Assembly (NCBI RefSeq): GCF_020283565.1
Contig: NC_060060.1
Location: 36,270,001-36,334,000 of the forward strand
Origin: Trifolium pratense
Lineage: Eukaryota > Streptophyta > Magnoliopsida > Fabales > Fabaceae
Reading direction: 5' to 3'
Length of the DNA stretch: 64,000 nucleotides
Each line of letters starts with the position of its first letter. Within the stretch, counting starts at the first letter, position 1. Made by a program: the position numbers and the translations under genes. Below the pieces are notes generated by a model. The model was not told where the DNA came from. It did no database searches and worked only from the letters and a program-made list of their open reading frames with translations. This document shows, piece after piece, positions 43,501 through 56,511 of this stretch.

Positions 43501-46500
43501 ATGCCATCAGTTCAACCGCGATTGAATCAATAGAACCAATTGAAACATGAGTCAGATTTCTTTGACTCGACCTCCGCTCTCATTTCTGATTAATCTAAAG
43601 CAAAATTAACTTAGTGTATATTATCTTTGGTTAAGTAGTTTAACGACTGAAATTCACCTTTTAAGATAAATAAGTAGAGGATTTCGAGTTCGAATTACAC
43701 CCTGCATGCATAGTGAATAAATCAAATATTTAATATCACATGCAATTTAAGATGAAACATGAGTGACCTTAATTGTAAATCATAATTTTTTCATTTGATG
43801 GTTGAGGTTACTTCCAAAATTTGTTGTATTGAAGAGAATATTAATTGAATTTGAAGTCTAATAAAATGGTCCAAGAAAACCAAACTTATAGTTGGAGATT
43901 ATTAAAAAAAATTAGAGGACCATTAAATTCCCCTGCATTTTATCAAGCTTGCATCCTTTTCTATTGAAACTGCCAGAACAGGCAATTAAGATAAGAAATG
44001 GACATGCATAGTGGTCCAACAAATGTGTATTAATTATTTAATTAATTTCTTTTTCCTATGTTTTGCAGATATCACAATCTCCACCACACTAATAAGGACA
44101 CTAATTTCTGCCTCTTTATGCCTCTCTTTGATGCATTAGGCAATACACTTAACACAAATTCATGGACATTACACAAAACATTAAGCTCAGGTTCAGGTAA
44201 TTACTAATTAACTTGTCCTATAATTTACTTATATTCCTCTAAAAAATATTTTTCATTCTAACATCAACACTTTTTTTTTTTGTGGAATTACTGATAAATT
44301 TGTATTGTGTCTGTATTAATGCAGGGAATGGCGCTACGGTACCGCATTTTGTTTTCCTAGCTCATATGGTGGATATATCATCCTGCCTGCATGTTCCGTT
44401 TGTTCTGCGATCGACTTCTTCGCTTGCATACACAACAAGACTCTTCTTCATCCCATGTTTGCCAGTAACATTTTTAGTTGTGATGGCAATGTGGCTTTGG
44501 TCCAAAACATTTTTACTTAGTTTCTATTACATCAGAGGTAGACTCCACCAAACTTGGGTTGTACCGCGATGTGGCTTTCAGGTCGGTCTTATATTCTAGA
44601 AGTTTCTCTCTTTAAATTTAACGGTTCCTACAGCTACAACACCATATTGTAGCGGATAAAAGGGTGTTGAAAACGAATGATGAGTATTAATTTTTTTTTT
44701 TCCTTTTTCGATTTTGTTAACAGTATTTCTTGCCATTTGCTACTGATGGAATTAACAAACATATTGAGCAAGCTATCCTAAGGGCTGATAAAATTGGAGT
44801 TAAGGTCATTAGTCTAGCTGCATTGAACAAGGTTTGTTTTTTCATATCATTTTTTTTGCTTTCACCACCAGTTTAATCTGGTTCGGGGATCAGTTCTGGT
44901 ATCAAGTGGTTTCAGCTCCCTCTCGATCGCAGTTGCGGGGATCTTTTTCATATCATTGAATTTCTTTCTTGTGATGTTAAATTTGACAATTTATGATAAA
45001 ATTAAATATGATTAATTGAAAGCTGGTCTACCTGATGTAACAATTATGATGTACTTAAGTATAGAACTATTTTAGTGCCTTGTAGTTGCTTGCAAGATAG
45101 ATCTTTGATACCTGATGAAATCAATTAAATCTAGTGTGCCTAAAGTGTGCATAATATAAGCGACTCATTAACAAATTTAGGAAAGGTTCTGAAACAATTT
45201 TAGATTTTGCGTCTAAACTTTACACTCACATAACTGGCTTGTAATGTGAACATTGCGTAAACTGTATGACATAATTTTATCTAGTACTTGCAATAGAATG
45301 AGCCTAATTTATTCTAATTCCACAGAGGATTTAAGTTTGGATTTAACATTACAACTGTTAGAGTTGGCCCAAGTTGGCGCTATCATGATCTGACAATTAT
45401 AATTGATTGACATTGTAATATTTTTAAACATTGACAGTATATACGAATTAAATTATATTTTAAATTCTTATTATTTGATTGGATACATTACAGAACGAGT
45501 CCCTAAACGGTGGTGGAAAGCTTTTTGTGGACAAGCATCCAAACCTTAGGGTTAGAGTTGTTCATGGAAACACCTTAACTGCAGCTGTGATTCTCAATGA
45601 GATCCCTCAAGATGTGAAAGAGGTGTTCTTAACAGGAGCTACTTCCAAGCTTGGAAGAGCAATTGCTCTCTACCTTTGCCAAAAGAAAGTTAGAGTTCTG
45701 GTAAATTTTTCTCCCATTACTATATTCATTCATTAAATTTCTTGTACCTCATTTTTCTTCCAAGATTATTGTATACTAGTTTTAGATCATAGTTTTCATA
45801 TATTTGTTTGTAGTCCATTTCATATGTACAACTTTACTGTTTTATATAGTCAAACCTTTACATATTTATATCAATGATTTCATCTATGCTCATGCATTTA
45901 TTATATTTGGTTTTTCAAATTTAGATAAAAGTTACTCCATATACTATTGTATTTTTGTATAAAAATCTAGCTGTCTATTTAATATATGATGTGACAGAGG
46001 CTTCCATTGTAGTATTTTTTTTTTTTTAATTTCATATGAGATATAATATTAATAGTCTAATGTAAATTGAATTTAATTTAGAAACAAAGTTTGATTCCTA
46101 TAAGAAACAAGTTTTGATCGGATTTCACTTATTTCGCGGTTGAACTTCGAATTACCAAATTTTTTCTCTAAAAACCGGAGAATTAACATAAAAAAATGGA
46201 CTTCGTTTATACTAATCCATTCCTATTTTGCAGATGTTAACTATTTCAACAGACAGATTTCAAAAGATTCAAAAAGAAGCCCCTGTTGAATACCAAAGCT
46301 ACCTTGTCCAAGTTACAAAATATCAAGCAGCACAAAACTGCAAGGTATTTTGGCTTATTTATAAAAAGACAATAGAAATTTAGTTAGTGTAAACATTTAT
46401 AAATTGGAATTATTGTGAACTGTGAAGTGTGAAAAAAATCATGTGATTAATTTGCCATATGTGTTAATACAGACTTGGATTGTTGGCAAGTGGATAACTC

Positions 46501-47047
46501 CAAGAGAGCAAAGTTGGGCACCAAGTGGGACCCATTTTCATCAATTTGTTGTTCCACCAATTTTATCATTCAGAAGAGATTGTACTTATGGTGATCTAGC
46601 TGCCATGAGATTGCCAGAAGATGTGCAAGGTCTTGGTTGTTGTGAGGTGAGCAAATCAATCCACTTCATCAATATGTAGTCGCGCATATAAAGCACATGT
46701 TAACATTTTCTTAGAGAATGATTTACATCAAACAGTATATAAGGCTATATAGTGGGTTTGGATTAAACGCAGTAACAGAGTGACGTAGTTAGTGTTTTTA
46801 ACTGTCTGATCTAAAAACGACGTTTACTAATTAGTTGTTTGTTTGTGATTTTTATTTGATGTAGTACACAATGGATAGAGGAGTAGTTCATGCATGTCAT
46901 GCTGGAGGAGTGGTACATAGTCTTGAAGGTTGGACTCATCATGAAGTTGGTGCCTTAGATGTTAACAGAATTGATCTTGTGTGGCAAGCAGCACTCAAAC
47001 ATGGCTTAAGGCCAGTCAGTAGTAGTCCACACAGTAAAAGTGATTAA
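40510..47047 (+). CDS. CER1: CER1-type very-long-chain aldehyde decarbonylase
   Basis: Integral ER enzyme that, with CER3, converts very-long-chain acyl groups to alkanes of cuticular wax. Eleven exons: 40510-40560, 40659-40891, 40983-41215, 41651-41870, 44069-44196, 44325-44581, 44724-44831, 45494-45700, 46234-46344, 46473-46646, 46865-47047; GT-AG throughout, phases consistent, 634 residues (family about 620-640). The N-terminal half is a fatty-acid-hydroxylase-type membrane domain with histidine clusters [19 protein letters not shown] and YHNLHH that bind di-iron. The C-terminal WAX2-type domain contains [40 protein letters not shown] and [20 protein letters not shown]. The complete histidine set favours CER1 over CER3. 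Intron 4 (2.2 kb) hosts a 1-kb MULE-like element and intron 7 a SINE fragment. Looks intact. Confidence 0.95.
42241..43253. mobile_element. MULE-like element with long inverted repeats in CER1 intron 4
   Basis: 1013 bp. The left end GGGCTTAAATGCACTTTTGG and right end TCAAAAGTGCATTTAAGCC start inverted repeats of about 190 bases (GGTCCCCCTATTTT phrases, GATGTGGC, AATATCCATGTCATTA). The flank TATTTTAT occurs at 42233-42240 and 43254-43261 (8 bases, possibly 9 with one change). The interior has no transposase; the frame at 42548-42748 has no recognisable product. Confidence 0.8.
44852..44942 (-). mobile_element. 5'-truncated Au-type SINE in CER1 intron 7
   Basis: The minus strand reads CCCCGCAACTGCGATCGAGA, then ACCACTTGATACCAGAACTG and GATTAAACTGGTGGTGAAA. 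The tRNA-like head with A and B boxes is missing. TTTTTCATATCATT occurs on both sides (about 44838-44851 and 44944-44957), a target duplication. Confidence 0.78.
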
Positions 47048-48880
47048 TTAAGAATATTTGTAACATGCAACTTAATTTCTAAAGTTGTGTCTTATGTGTT
47101 TTTGTATTATTCAATAACTAAGTGGCCATCAATTGTGGTTGTGTTCATTTAATATTACTTTTATGTTTCTTATACGATCATATTGATCACATATTTTATA
47201 CACATTGAAAGTGATTCATAGCCTTTTTTTTAAAGGATGAAAGTGATTCATAGTCATACCATAAATTTCATGTTTTTTATATTTATTTTGAGCAAATTTT
47301 TGTGTCCACAACAATAAATTTAAATCATCGTTTTAATGAAATAAAGTTAAAGATATAGTGTTTTTTTTTTTTGACACTGAGATAAAAATATAGTGTTCGA
47401 GAGTGATAAATTTAACTTTTTATAAGTTTCTTGTTCAAAAAAAAACTTTTTATAAGTTTAAAAATAATTGTTTCCTAATTTAAACTACTACTTTTAAATT
47501 TCTTAATAATTTATCTCCTTAGAGCACTAGTCAATTGGACATGTTGCTATCTGCAACTTTGGGATACAATGGACTGAATGGAGTTATTTATGACATGTAA
47601 AATTTGTGATAAATATAGTTGTTAGTTGCATTAATTTTAAACCGTCCAAACAATAATCATTCTATTATTTTTGAAAAACTAACATTGGTGGCTGGCTATT
47701 ACTAGTTGGATTGTATAGTCAACTCAATGACAGACACATTTCAACAAAGTAGGCATACGCCCACAATTTTCACAAATGAACACCAATTAATATTTGGTTT
47801 TAATTAGCTTTTGGTGTTTTTCTTATATAATTTTTAAAAATATCTATCCTCATTTAAAATGTCTTTTCAATATTAATTTGTATATTTAACGAGGTATATA
47901 TGTAAAACATTAAAATAAATTAGGATAAATAACAATTATTTTATCATCTCTAATTATAAGATCCTTTTACAAAAATGTTCATTCCTAAAATAATGGATGG
48001 AGGTAGGTATGACTCGAAATGCGTTGAGTCGATTTTGATCAAGCTCCACTCGGTAAGAACTAGTTTAACTCCAAATTCGGCTCCTGTTTGATACAAATAT
48101 TTTTTTTACCCTAATTCAACTCAATTCAAGTTTGCAAAAGATTTGATTTGATTTAAAAGCAAAAATATTTTGGATTTTTTACTTTTTAATTTAACCAAGT
48201 AAAGGGAGAAATTTTTGAAATTTTTCCAAGCTAAAATGTCTTTAATCCCTAACTTTCTATATCCAATCACACACTTCATATTTATAGTGAGCCTGCCTAT
48301 CTATTTTTAAGAAATCTTCGATGTGGGACTTTGGTTTAATTTGAAATATTACATTTTTGGTTTTAGTTCAGATGTCAGTTCTGATATCAAGTGGTTCCAG
48401 CTACCTCTTAATCGCAGTTACGGGCATCGAACTATATCAAGTTCAACGTCAATCACCACTAAACCAACTAACGATTGATATTTAAAAAATTACATTGGTT
48501 CTTAGTACTACTTTTATAATAAAATTTTAAGCGAATTGGATTTAAAAAGGCTCATTAAAACAACTATTTTAGGTATCATCCAGTAAAGAGATACTTACAC
48601 CAGCAGCAAAGTTGAATTCATACAGTTGCAAGTTACCGTATGAGTTAAGTTTTTATTATTGAATAGTTATTTTTACCTCCAATTATTTTTGGTAAAAATT
48701 TCACACGCCTAAGAATTTATTTATCTGAACAGAAGAAAGAAAAAAAAAACCTTATTTTATCTAAATTTATTCCTCCTCCAAACAAAGAAAAAGAAGAATA
48801 ATTTTTTTCTCTTCAAATTAATAAATTCTTCTCCTGGTTGTTTTGACTACAAAAATGGACTAAAGGCCCATAATAAGAAT
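47048..48880. other. CER1 3' flank and intergenic DNA
   Basis: The CER1 3' UTR runs perhaps to 47160. The rest is AT-rich with an Au SINE copy at 48361-48477 and the common plant repeat phrase TCGATGTGGGACTT (48309). No gene. Confidence 0.5.
48361..48477 (-). mobile_element. Au-type SINE, diverged copy
   Basis: Minus-strand order of motifs as in the other copies: TTAGTTGGTTTAGTGGTGAT, then a B-box relic (AGTTCGATGCCC), GTAACTGCGATTAAGAGG, AACCACTTGATATCAGAACT. More diverged than the copy at 36659. Confidence 0.72.
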
Positions 48881-48884
48881 CTTC

Positions 48885-49065
48885 GAAAATTTCTCAACGC
48901 ACCCACCCATTTTCTCTCCCACTCCCCAAAAAATTGGGAAAACATTTTCCGAATTTTTTATAATGTAAATTTTACACTAAAATACAGTCCGGAACGTATT
49001 TTCCGAATTTTTTTAGGTGCGCTAGGAAGTGGGGGAGAAATGTTAAGTTGCGTTGAGAAATTTTC
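48885..49065. mobile_element. MULE-type MITE, 181 bp
   Basis: Ends GAAAATTTCTCAACGCA and TGCGTTGAGAAATTTTC are perfect complements; the arms continue with CCCACTCCCC / GGAAGTGGGGGAG and CATTTTCCGAATTTTTT / CGTATTTTCCGAATTTTTTT. The 9-base duplication AGAATCTTC is at 48876-48884 and 49066-49074. Lies about 250 bases before the gene at 49321. Confidence 0.85.
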
Positions 49066-49320
49066 AGAATCTTCATTCTACAATTGGGCCAGGATCCAAT
49101 AAAACCCAACCTTGACCATTTGGGCTGCATGGATAGTCACAGAAAACAAACTTGACACGTGACACTACCTGTTTCCTTAAAGCAGACACGTGTTTTGTTT
49201 GTTAAAGTTTGTAAACCGCCAACATAACAAACAAAACAACGTTGTCCATACCATACACTTTGTCCTGGACTTCTCCAAATCTTCTGCATTTTTTTAGATT
49301 CAAAGAAGAACAACAAGAAG

Positions 49321-51306
49321 ATGAAAATGGATAACAGAATGCGCCTAAAAGTTCAAAACAAGAAACCAATTAAACGCAGCGGGAAGAAACCATTGATGAA
49401 AAAGTTTTTGGATTATCTAAAATCTGATACTTTTTTATATGCTCCTCTTCTCTCTCCTCAACCCTCTGTTTTTCCATCATCTAATTCTTTCAAAGGTTTG
49501 AAATTTAACATTTTTCATCATTTTCATTTTATTTTTTATATTTTTGAATTGTTTGATGGGGTGTGTTCATTTGTTTGTGATATCAGTGGTGGAGCTGAGA
49601 AAACCTATAGTAAAAGAGAGACACTGGTTTCAAGATTATCTCAAATCTCAAGGATATATGTATGATCCTGTTCTTGAGCTTCCAATTTCACCTCAAGGTA
49701 GCTACACTTGTAATCAATTTTACATTCTCTACTGTAATTGTTATATATGCTTCATTATAACTTTTGCTGCCAAATTTTCGTGTAATGATGGATAATTAGT
49801 CTTAGAATTCAGAGTTGGGTCTAAACCAACCCTAAAAAACCGGCTTCTCAGATGAGAGTTGCCTCTATTTTATAAACTCATGTACAAGTCATCTCACATC
49901 TGATCTCACATCTGATGTGGGGCTTCTTAACACTTAATATTTAAGGGTTTGGAAATAGGTGAACAAATATGGTGGAAAAAATGCTAGTGTCTTGATTTGA
50001 TTAATTATTAACATCATAGTGATTATGTATGTTTGCTAGCTCATTAATTAATCCTCTGTTTTTAGCATATTGGTAGCTCATACATTCCAATAGTCCAATG
50101 TAAATGATTCATAGAAGAAAGAAAAGTTGAATTCTTGAGCTAGCGAAGACCATATAGTATTAATTAGTAGGAGCTACGTAAATGAGTAACAAACTCAAAG
50201 CAAACCAACCTATTTGCTAGCTCTTGCATGTTGGAATTAAGGATTAATTTCATAATTAATCACTTAGGAAACATGCTCAATCATACTTTAGTGAAAAAAC
50301 CAAGTAATATATATGAGCATACATATAAACAAGTTAGAATCTACATTATGATAGTTTATCGAAGATGTTAGAAATAATTAGATTTATTGCTAATAATCCA
50401 TTAACATTAAAAAAGAAGAGGGCGACGAGTAATGAACACCTGTTGGTGGTTCTTCCTTAGTCAAGACTTTTTATGGCCTAAGATACTCTCTTGATGGGAA
50501 AGAGACAATGTGTGCATTGTGTCTGGTGGTGTATTGGTGATCATAGCTTATATAAGGTGATGGTCAATTAGGATTTTTCTTAATCCAAAATATGATTAGT
50601 CTTATCACTTAAATTGATCATGTATCAGCTAAGGCTTCTAATTGATAACTAATTAATTGACGATATACCTCAATGTTATGAAATTGGAGAATATAATATA
50701 TAATCCAAAGAATATTCCAACATTGTCAACTTGCCTAACTTCTTTGTATGATTTTCATCCTAGCTTAAGACCATTCATATTTGAGTATAGACATGCAAAA
50801 GAAAAATGAAATGTGCGAATATATCATGATGTTGTTGTCACCTAATTATTCATTGATTTTGTGTTGATCTGCTAAATTGCAGAACCTTTGCAGGACCGCG
50901 AAATGATAAGGAAAGATGTTTCAACTAGAAGGTCAACATTGAATGTCAATAACCAACAAACTGATAATTCTGGAAATGTAAACCAAAGGTCTGAAAGCCA
51001 TATTCCTCAAACACATCTCTCTGATCACCTTACTCGGGGACAAAAAGAAACTATGAAGCACACCGTGTACCAAACTTGTCGCACAACTTTAGCTTCAAGT
51101 AAGTGTCTTCGCTGCATAAATTGCATTACTTTACTGCTTCAACTTCTCTAATTCATTATCATTTATCAACTATTTCAATTGAGATTCAAGATTAATAGTA
51201 GAGACAATATTATATAACTTATGCTAGATTTAATTAGGATGTTTTTAACTCTGCTTATGCTGCAGGAAATGTGACCCTCAACTCACAGCCGAGAGCTCAT
51301 ACTTGA
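49321..51306 (+). CDS. Uncharacterised plant protein with an internal DYLKS repeat
   Basis: I do not recognise this gene. Four exons, 49321-49495, 49587-49697, 50883-51098 and 51266-51306, all phase-1 GT-AG introns, give 180 residues. The N-terminus is strongly basic (KNKKPIKRSGKKPLMKK), possibly a nuclear signal. A motif occurs twice: KKFLDYLKSDTFLYAPLLSP in exon 1 and HWFQDYLKSQGYMYDPVLEL in exon 2. The exon-3 part is polar and probably disordered (NVNNQQTDNSGNVNQRSESH), with QKETMKHTVYQTCRTTLAS near its end; the tail is NVTLNSQPRAHT. No membrane helix or signal peptide. Equal intron phases and spliceable frames make a real gene likely. A second ATG two codons downstream (49327) is an alternative start. 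Confidence 0.72.
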
Positions 51307-54161
51307 TGGAATCGTTTGGGTATAAAAATGTAACATATAGAAGACAATAACCTATACGGAGTATTGTTTTAGGTGTTTGTTGTTCATATATATCATGAAT
51401 GTATTTAAAATTAAATGTCACTAGTTATTGTCCGTGTTCATATCGTGAATTATGAATTTAGAATTTCACTGGTTATCATCATTGTCTCTTGATAGAATAT
51501 ACTAATGACAATTTTGTATGAACTTATTTTGATGTGCTTTACATGTAATGTAGTATAAGTTGTTTCAATGCAGTTTGAACCGATTCCTCATCTATCTGCT
51601 TATCTTCTAATTAATAGTACCTGTTTTTTTTTAATATAATTCAGCACTCTAGTCTTTATACTGTCACACTTTGCAGTTAAATAAACCACTCCAAATTGGT
51701 GAATTCACCTCACATAAGATGATGATTCACCATTAAATTTTGGAGTTACAGCTTATACACCAGCAAACCTTAATGTTGGATGATTTTTCTTCCGGAACCC
51801 TCCACCACTTGTCAAATCCAAAAATTGATAAAAAATGAGTTTTTTATTTTATTTTTTTATACCAATTAGAAAGTAATAGGAAATATTAAGTTTAATATGT
51901 TTAAATATTTTTTGAGTTGTTTATTTGCTTAGCATTGAATATTGATTGGTTTAATTAGGTAGCTACTCCATCCTTTTCCTATCTATATGTTTGATGTTAC
52001 ATGTTGTCAAACTGAAACACAATTATTTAAACAGCTTGTACTTGACTTAAGTTTTAACTCCTCTATCTCATATTATTCTTCTAGAGCTAAGTTTACGGGG
52101 ACATTCTTCTCCGATTCTAATTATAAGTAAAAGTGAGTTAATAAAAATTAGTGTATTTAATTCAAAATTTAAATAAGATATATCAACATTAGGTTAATGA
52201 GTGATATCTCTTATAAGTTATAAATTTAACATTCTTCTCATACATAGTCGATGTGGGACTTAACACTCGCACTTGAAACTCAACATGAATGTGGGTCAGC
52301 AAAAGAATCTATAAAAGGTCCTATTTCATATTATAGATTTACAATGTTTGATGTTAGAACTGATCCCCGAATCAGATTCAACTGGCGGTGAAAAACAAAA
52401 AAAATTCTCAAAATGATATTTTGAAAAGTTGTGTACGCCAGAATAACCTCTAGCATGTTTTCCCTTTGGCCTACCTGTACTTAATGATCTGTGCTTCATA
52501 TCAATCGCTCTTCAACTTTAGTTGTTGAAACTTAACATCCCATCCCCAGTTTTGACTTCGACGGTGTAAGATTTTAGCATGTTGATTTTTTCCTGAAGCA
52601 ATTTGAGCATGTTGATGGTGATTTACTTTTACCCCATATATTGCCCCATATATATAGGATAGAATTAGGTTAGGGCTATTACCTTCGTTAGCTGATCCTT
52701 AACAAGGGAAAGTATTGCATAATCATAAAATTTGAACAAACATAAAAGAATGTATAAAAAGAAAGCAAAAAAAAATATGTATATTTCATGTGTGTCCAAA
52801 TAATATTCCTAGGTTGTGTAAAAAAAAAATATTTCTAGGGTTGCGACCAACCAAATATTTTTATTTTTATAAAAACTAACATATAATGTTAGAACTCGGT
52901 TTTATAATAATGTGTTAATCTTAATATATAAATTATTGTTGGTTTCATTTTCGTCCCATAATTAATTGGTTTCATTTAAGATCTGAGTTTTCCAGACAAA
53001 GATTTATGAAGAATTGTAGATAATGATGATGATGAAGCAAGAGAATAAAATCAATTGTTTATGATCTCGACTGTTAATTTTTAATCGGACGGTTCATGTA
53101 GTATAGTTACTACGTTAAATCTTATCCATGGTTATTCAGTTTCCTCAACTCATTTTTTTTTTACGCAAATTTCCTCAACTCGTTAAGCAAGTTGTTTGTG
53201 ACATTGGACTTCCTTGTTTGGTCTTTGTTTTTCTTCAGTGACATTTCAGTCACTCATTAGTTGGCAAATCAAATATTCCTACAGGTACTTTACTAAAACA
53301 AGGACCCGAATTTTTAAGGCTTCTCGAATGAAATCAAAATCTTTGAAGCTCTATAGAAAGACTGACTTTAGATACACAAAAAGACCAAGCTATAAGTCAA
53401 TCTCATGTCGAAACAGAAAAATCCTAACCCCTTAAAAGCAGTTCACTTCAGATTCTCTCACAGGAGAAAACCGACATTTTCCCTTATCTCTATTGAGAAG
53501 ATTAAGTCAGGGCGAGTTCTTACTTAGAGAGGTCTTGGGCTAGGCTAGGAGATCTGAAGCTTTAATTCAAGTCAAAAAACAACTTTTCTACACTCAAAAG
53601 AGAATCCGGCATCCAATTAACCAAGACTTGCTATGCATAGTTGTAGCCTTTTGTCATACCCAAACAAAGGCTACTTAGTGCCTCCACCAACTATTTATTT
53701 TTTGCAACATAGTATTCAAATCATAAAAAAAAAAAATGGATGGTGCATATATGCAATTAACTAATTAACTCCTTTGAAAAATTTACTAGAGAGGATGTTG
53801 GTCCATGTATAAGAAAAACTTGATATATAATTAACATTAAGATGCACAAAATTTATTTTATTTTTTTATGGAAATACACGGAACAATATTTTTTTGGAAG
53901 TTGAGGATCGACCTCAAAAACTCTAATATACTATCCAAATTCATCACCAAACCTAGTGGTTTAATCCACGGAATTTTTTTGATTACATTGGATAGGAGGA
54001 TTTGACAGAAAGGTCAGTTTCGTTTTGTGCCATTAAAGTGATTTTATAAGTACATACCCCTGAAGATCTCGTAGTGGTCTGCCACTGTCCATTCATAATG
54101 TTAATATTGACATATTGTCATGTAAATTATATATACGCATGCTAGCCAGTTCCTCTTTATA
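51307..54161. other. Intergenic DNA
   Basis: The 3' UTR of the preceding gene, then AT-rich sequence. 52240-52400 contains the common plant phrase TCGATGTGGGACTT and a 45-base 3' fragment of an Au SINE (52354-52398, AACTGATCCCCGAATCAGAT). About 53165-53690 is less AT-rich and resembles organellar DNA. No gene; the frame at 53214-53435 is unsupported. Confidence 0.5.
53165..53690. other. Possible mitochondrial-DNA-like insertion
   Basis: The stretch is less AT-rich than its surroundings, lacks the usual poly-A/T runs and has phrases such as GGTCTTGGGCTAGGCTAGGA and CAGATTCTCTCACAGGAGAA that read like plant mitochondrial intergenic DNA. No known mitochondrial gene is visible. This is an impression from composition only. 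Confidence 0.25.
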
Positions 54162-54434
54162 CTCATCCGTCCTTTAATATACGTCTCTATTGGAATTTTT
54201 TACGCATATTAAGAAAAGTTTGTAGTGTAATAAATGTGTATTTTTTGGATATTAATATTACTAAATTGTTCTTTGTGAAAAAATGTATTTGTAATTGACT
54301 TTTCGGATTTCAATATAAAGTAGGGTAATGTTTGGAAAAGTAATAATAAATGTGTTCAGGGAATTGAAAATGAACTTATATTTATGGACAAATTTTATCT
54401 TTGAAAGAGTGCTTATAATTAAGGACGGAAGGAG
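54162..54434. mobile_element. Stowaway-like MITE, 273 bp
   Basis: Left end CTCATCCGTCCTTTAATATA and right end CTTATAATTAAGGACGGAAGGAG are inverse complements in their outer part, flanked by TA (54160-54161 and 54435-54436). AT-rich non-coding interior. Confidence 0.78.
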
Positions 54435-54436
54435 TA

Positions 54437-56502
54437 TATTCTAACATCTTCCCTATTAACTGGAATAACACTATTTGCTTTCTCTTGTTGCTGGCTAGCT
54501 AGCTGGTGCCTTCTTTTTTTTCATTTTCAAGCATATACTATATTTTTATGCACTTCTTATCTACTTAATGTTAAGAGTTTCATATCGATCGTGAGGATTG
54601 CTGTTTGCTTATAAACATTCATTCAGGTCATCTCGCAACAGATATGAAATTCTTAACATTTAATGATTGTGCTATTTCGACCCACCACAATTTTTGGATT
54701 GGAGCATTCTTCTCAAGTACCCTTAAATCCAACTTTTCCACATTTTTAGTTCTCTCGTGTGAAATCAAGAGCTACAAATTTACTTGACTCTCATATTCAC
54801 AGTCCAATCAGTCCGGACACTTGTTTAGATTTTTTGAAGAGTTAGTTTAGAGTAAAACTAAGGGAGTTTGTTTATGACAAATGTGAAATTAAGATTTTTA
54901 CTTAAGATTGAAATTTTATCCAAATTTTATAAATTTTTTGACTCCGTCACCGCTTTCTTTTTGATACAAAAAATCTTTTCTGAGTATTTGACACCTGAGT
55001 GCAACTTAGAGGGTTGAAATAGTAATGAAATGGATGGATGTGAAGTTTGTGGTGAGTGATGAAACTAGAAGTGCAGAAATTGCGGAGGGCACATGCATGT
55101 ATTGAAAGGACTAGTCTATTGAAGTTCTTATGATTATATGATGAAAGATAAGTTATTGTGGAAAAAATCATCTTTGACACCTAGTTAAGGGCCCTTCAAA
55201 GCTGTGCACGTGCATGCCATTAAATGCACAGAGATATATATCACACTAACATTGCCATCTGTCCCAACTGTGCCTCAAAAATACATATTACTCAGAAATC
55301 GTACAATTCTTGCATGCAGCAGCCCCAATTATGGATATGGATACTAAATAGTATACCACCACAATTGTTTCACACTATTTTATTTTTATGAGTACTTTCA
55401 AGTTTCAACATATATATAGATAGATAGCTCATAGCTGTGTATACATACGTACGATGATACGAAATAGTGTGCCTACTTTCAATGATTGTTTTTGCACTAT
55501 TTTGAAATGGAGAGGATTCTCTCCATGTTTGAAATGTCAGCCACTGATTCACTATTAGTTAAGTTGATCCTACATAATTAGATGGCTACGATTAACATTA
55601 AACATTCGTCATCAATGGAAAATTTATTGGGAGAGGATTTTTTCTTTTTAGATAAATTTGTTTGCACTATTTTGAGACAAAGTTTTTTAATAGGCGAAAT
55701 TGTAAACAATTAAAAATTCAACATACATAAAGTGGATGTACTGGAATTTGAACTCAATCACGACATTGGACTTAATTTTTTTTATATATGAATTCACTGA
55801 AGTCTTTTTAACATGTAGTTGTTTTCATCGTTACTTTAATCAATAAGTTTAATTAGTATTGAATCAACATGTTACATTACATTCATTTGATTCATTGATA
55901 AAATTTATTTATCCAATAATAAGAATTGACTTATATAAGGTAAAAATTTGTCAGCTCACTTATGCACCGTACCAGTCTACGTATCAATCTTTTTCTAGGC
56001 TAGACTGGTGCCCGGTGTCTTGGCTAGTTTCATACTAACACTTCAATGTTAGAAATAGAAAAAAAATAGAAAAAGACTTGTTTGTAAATGCTGTTATTTG
56101 AAGATAAAAGATATTGACAGTAATCTACCCAAAAAATAAAATTGACAGTATATAAAAATCTTGTCCTAGTCATCAAGCCTCTCGCAATTGGCCTTTTTTT
56201 TTCTTGGCCAAAGAAATTGGCCTTTTAAGTACCTATATATGGTGTAAATTTTGGTAATATTATACCACTAAATATTTATGAGGTGTTAGTTTAGTCGTAA
56301 GTAAAACTTAAATTTATATTTGTGTATTTAGCATTTAGCAAGTTCCCTCTTGAATTCATCCTTAATTTTGTTTTGTGATAACTATAGCTTTTATCTAATT
56401 GGTGAGTTTTTTTAGAAACTAAAAATATATTAAAAGTGCTATTATTACAAGATAAAAATTGTCCAACATAACGGAAATATTGCAATTAGATCTTATTTAA
56501 TT
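54437..56502. other. Intergenic DNA
   Basis: AT-rich with scattered short frames on both strands (for example 54605-54787, 54947-55180, 55370-55552, 56291-56485). None has a recognisable domain or exon structure. I see no gene. Confidence 0.5.
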
Positions 56503-56511
56503 GGTGAGTGA

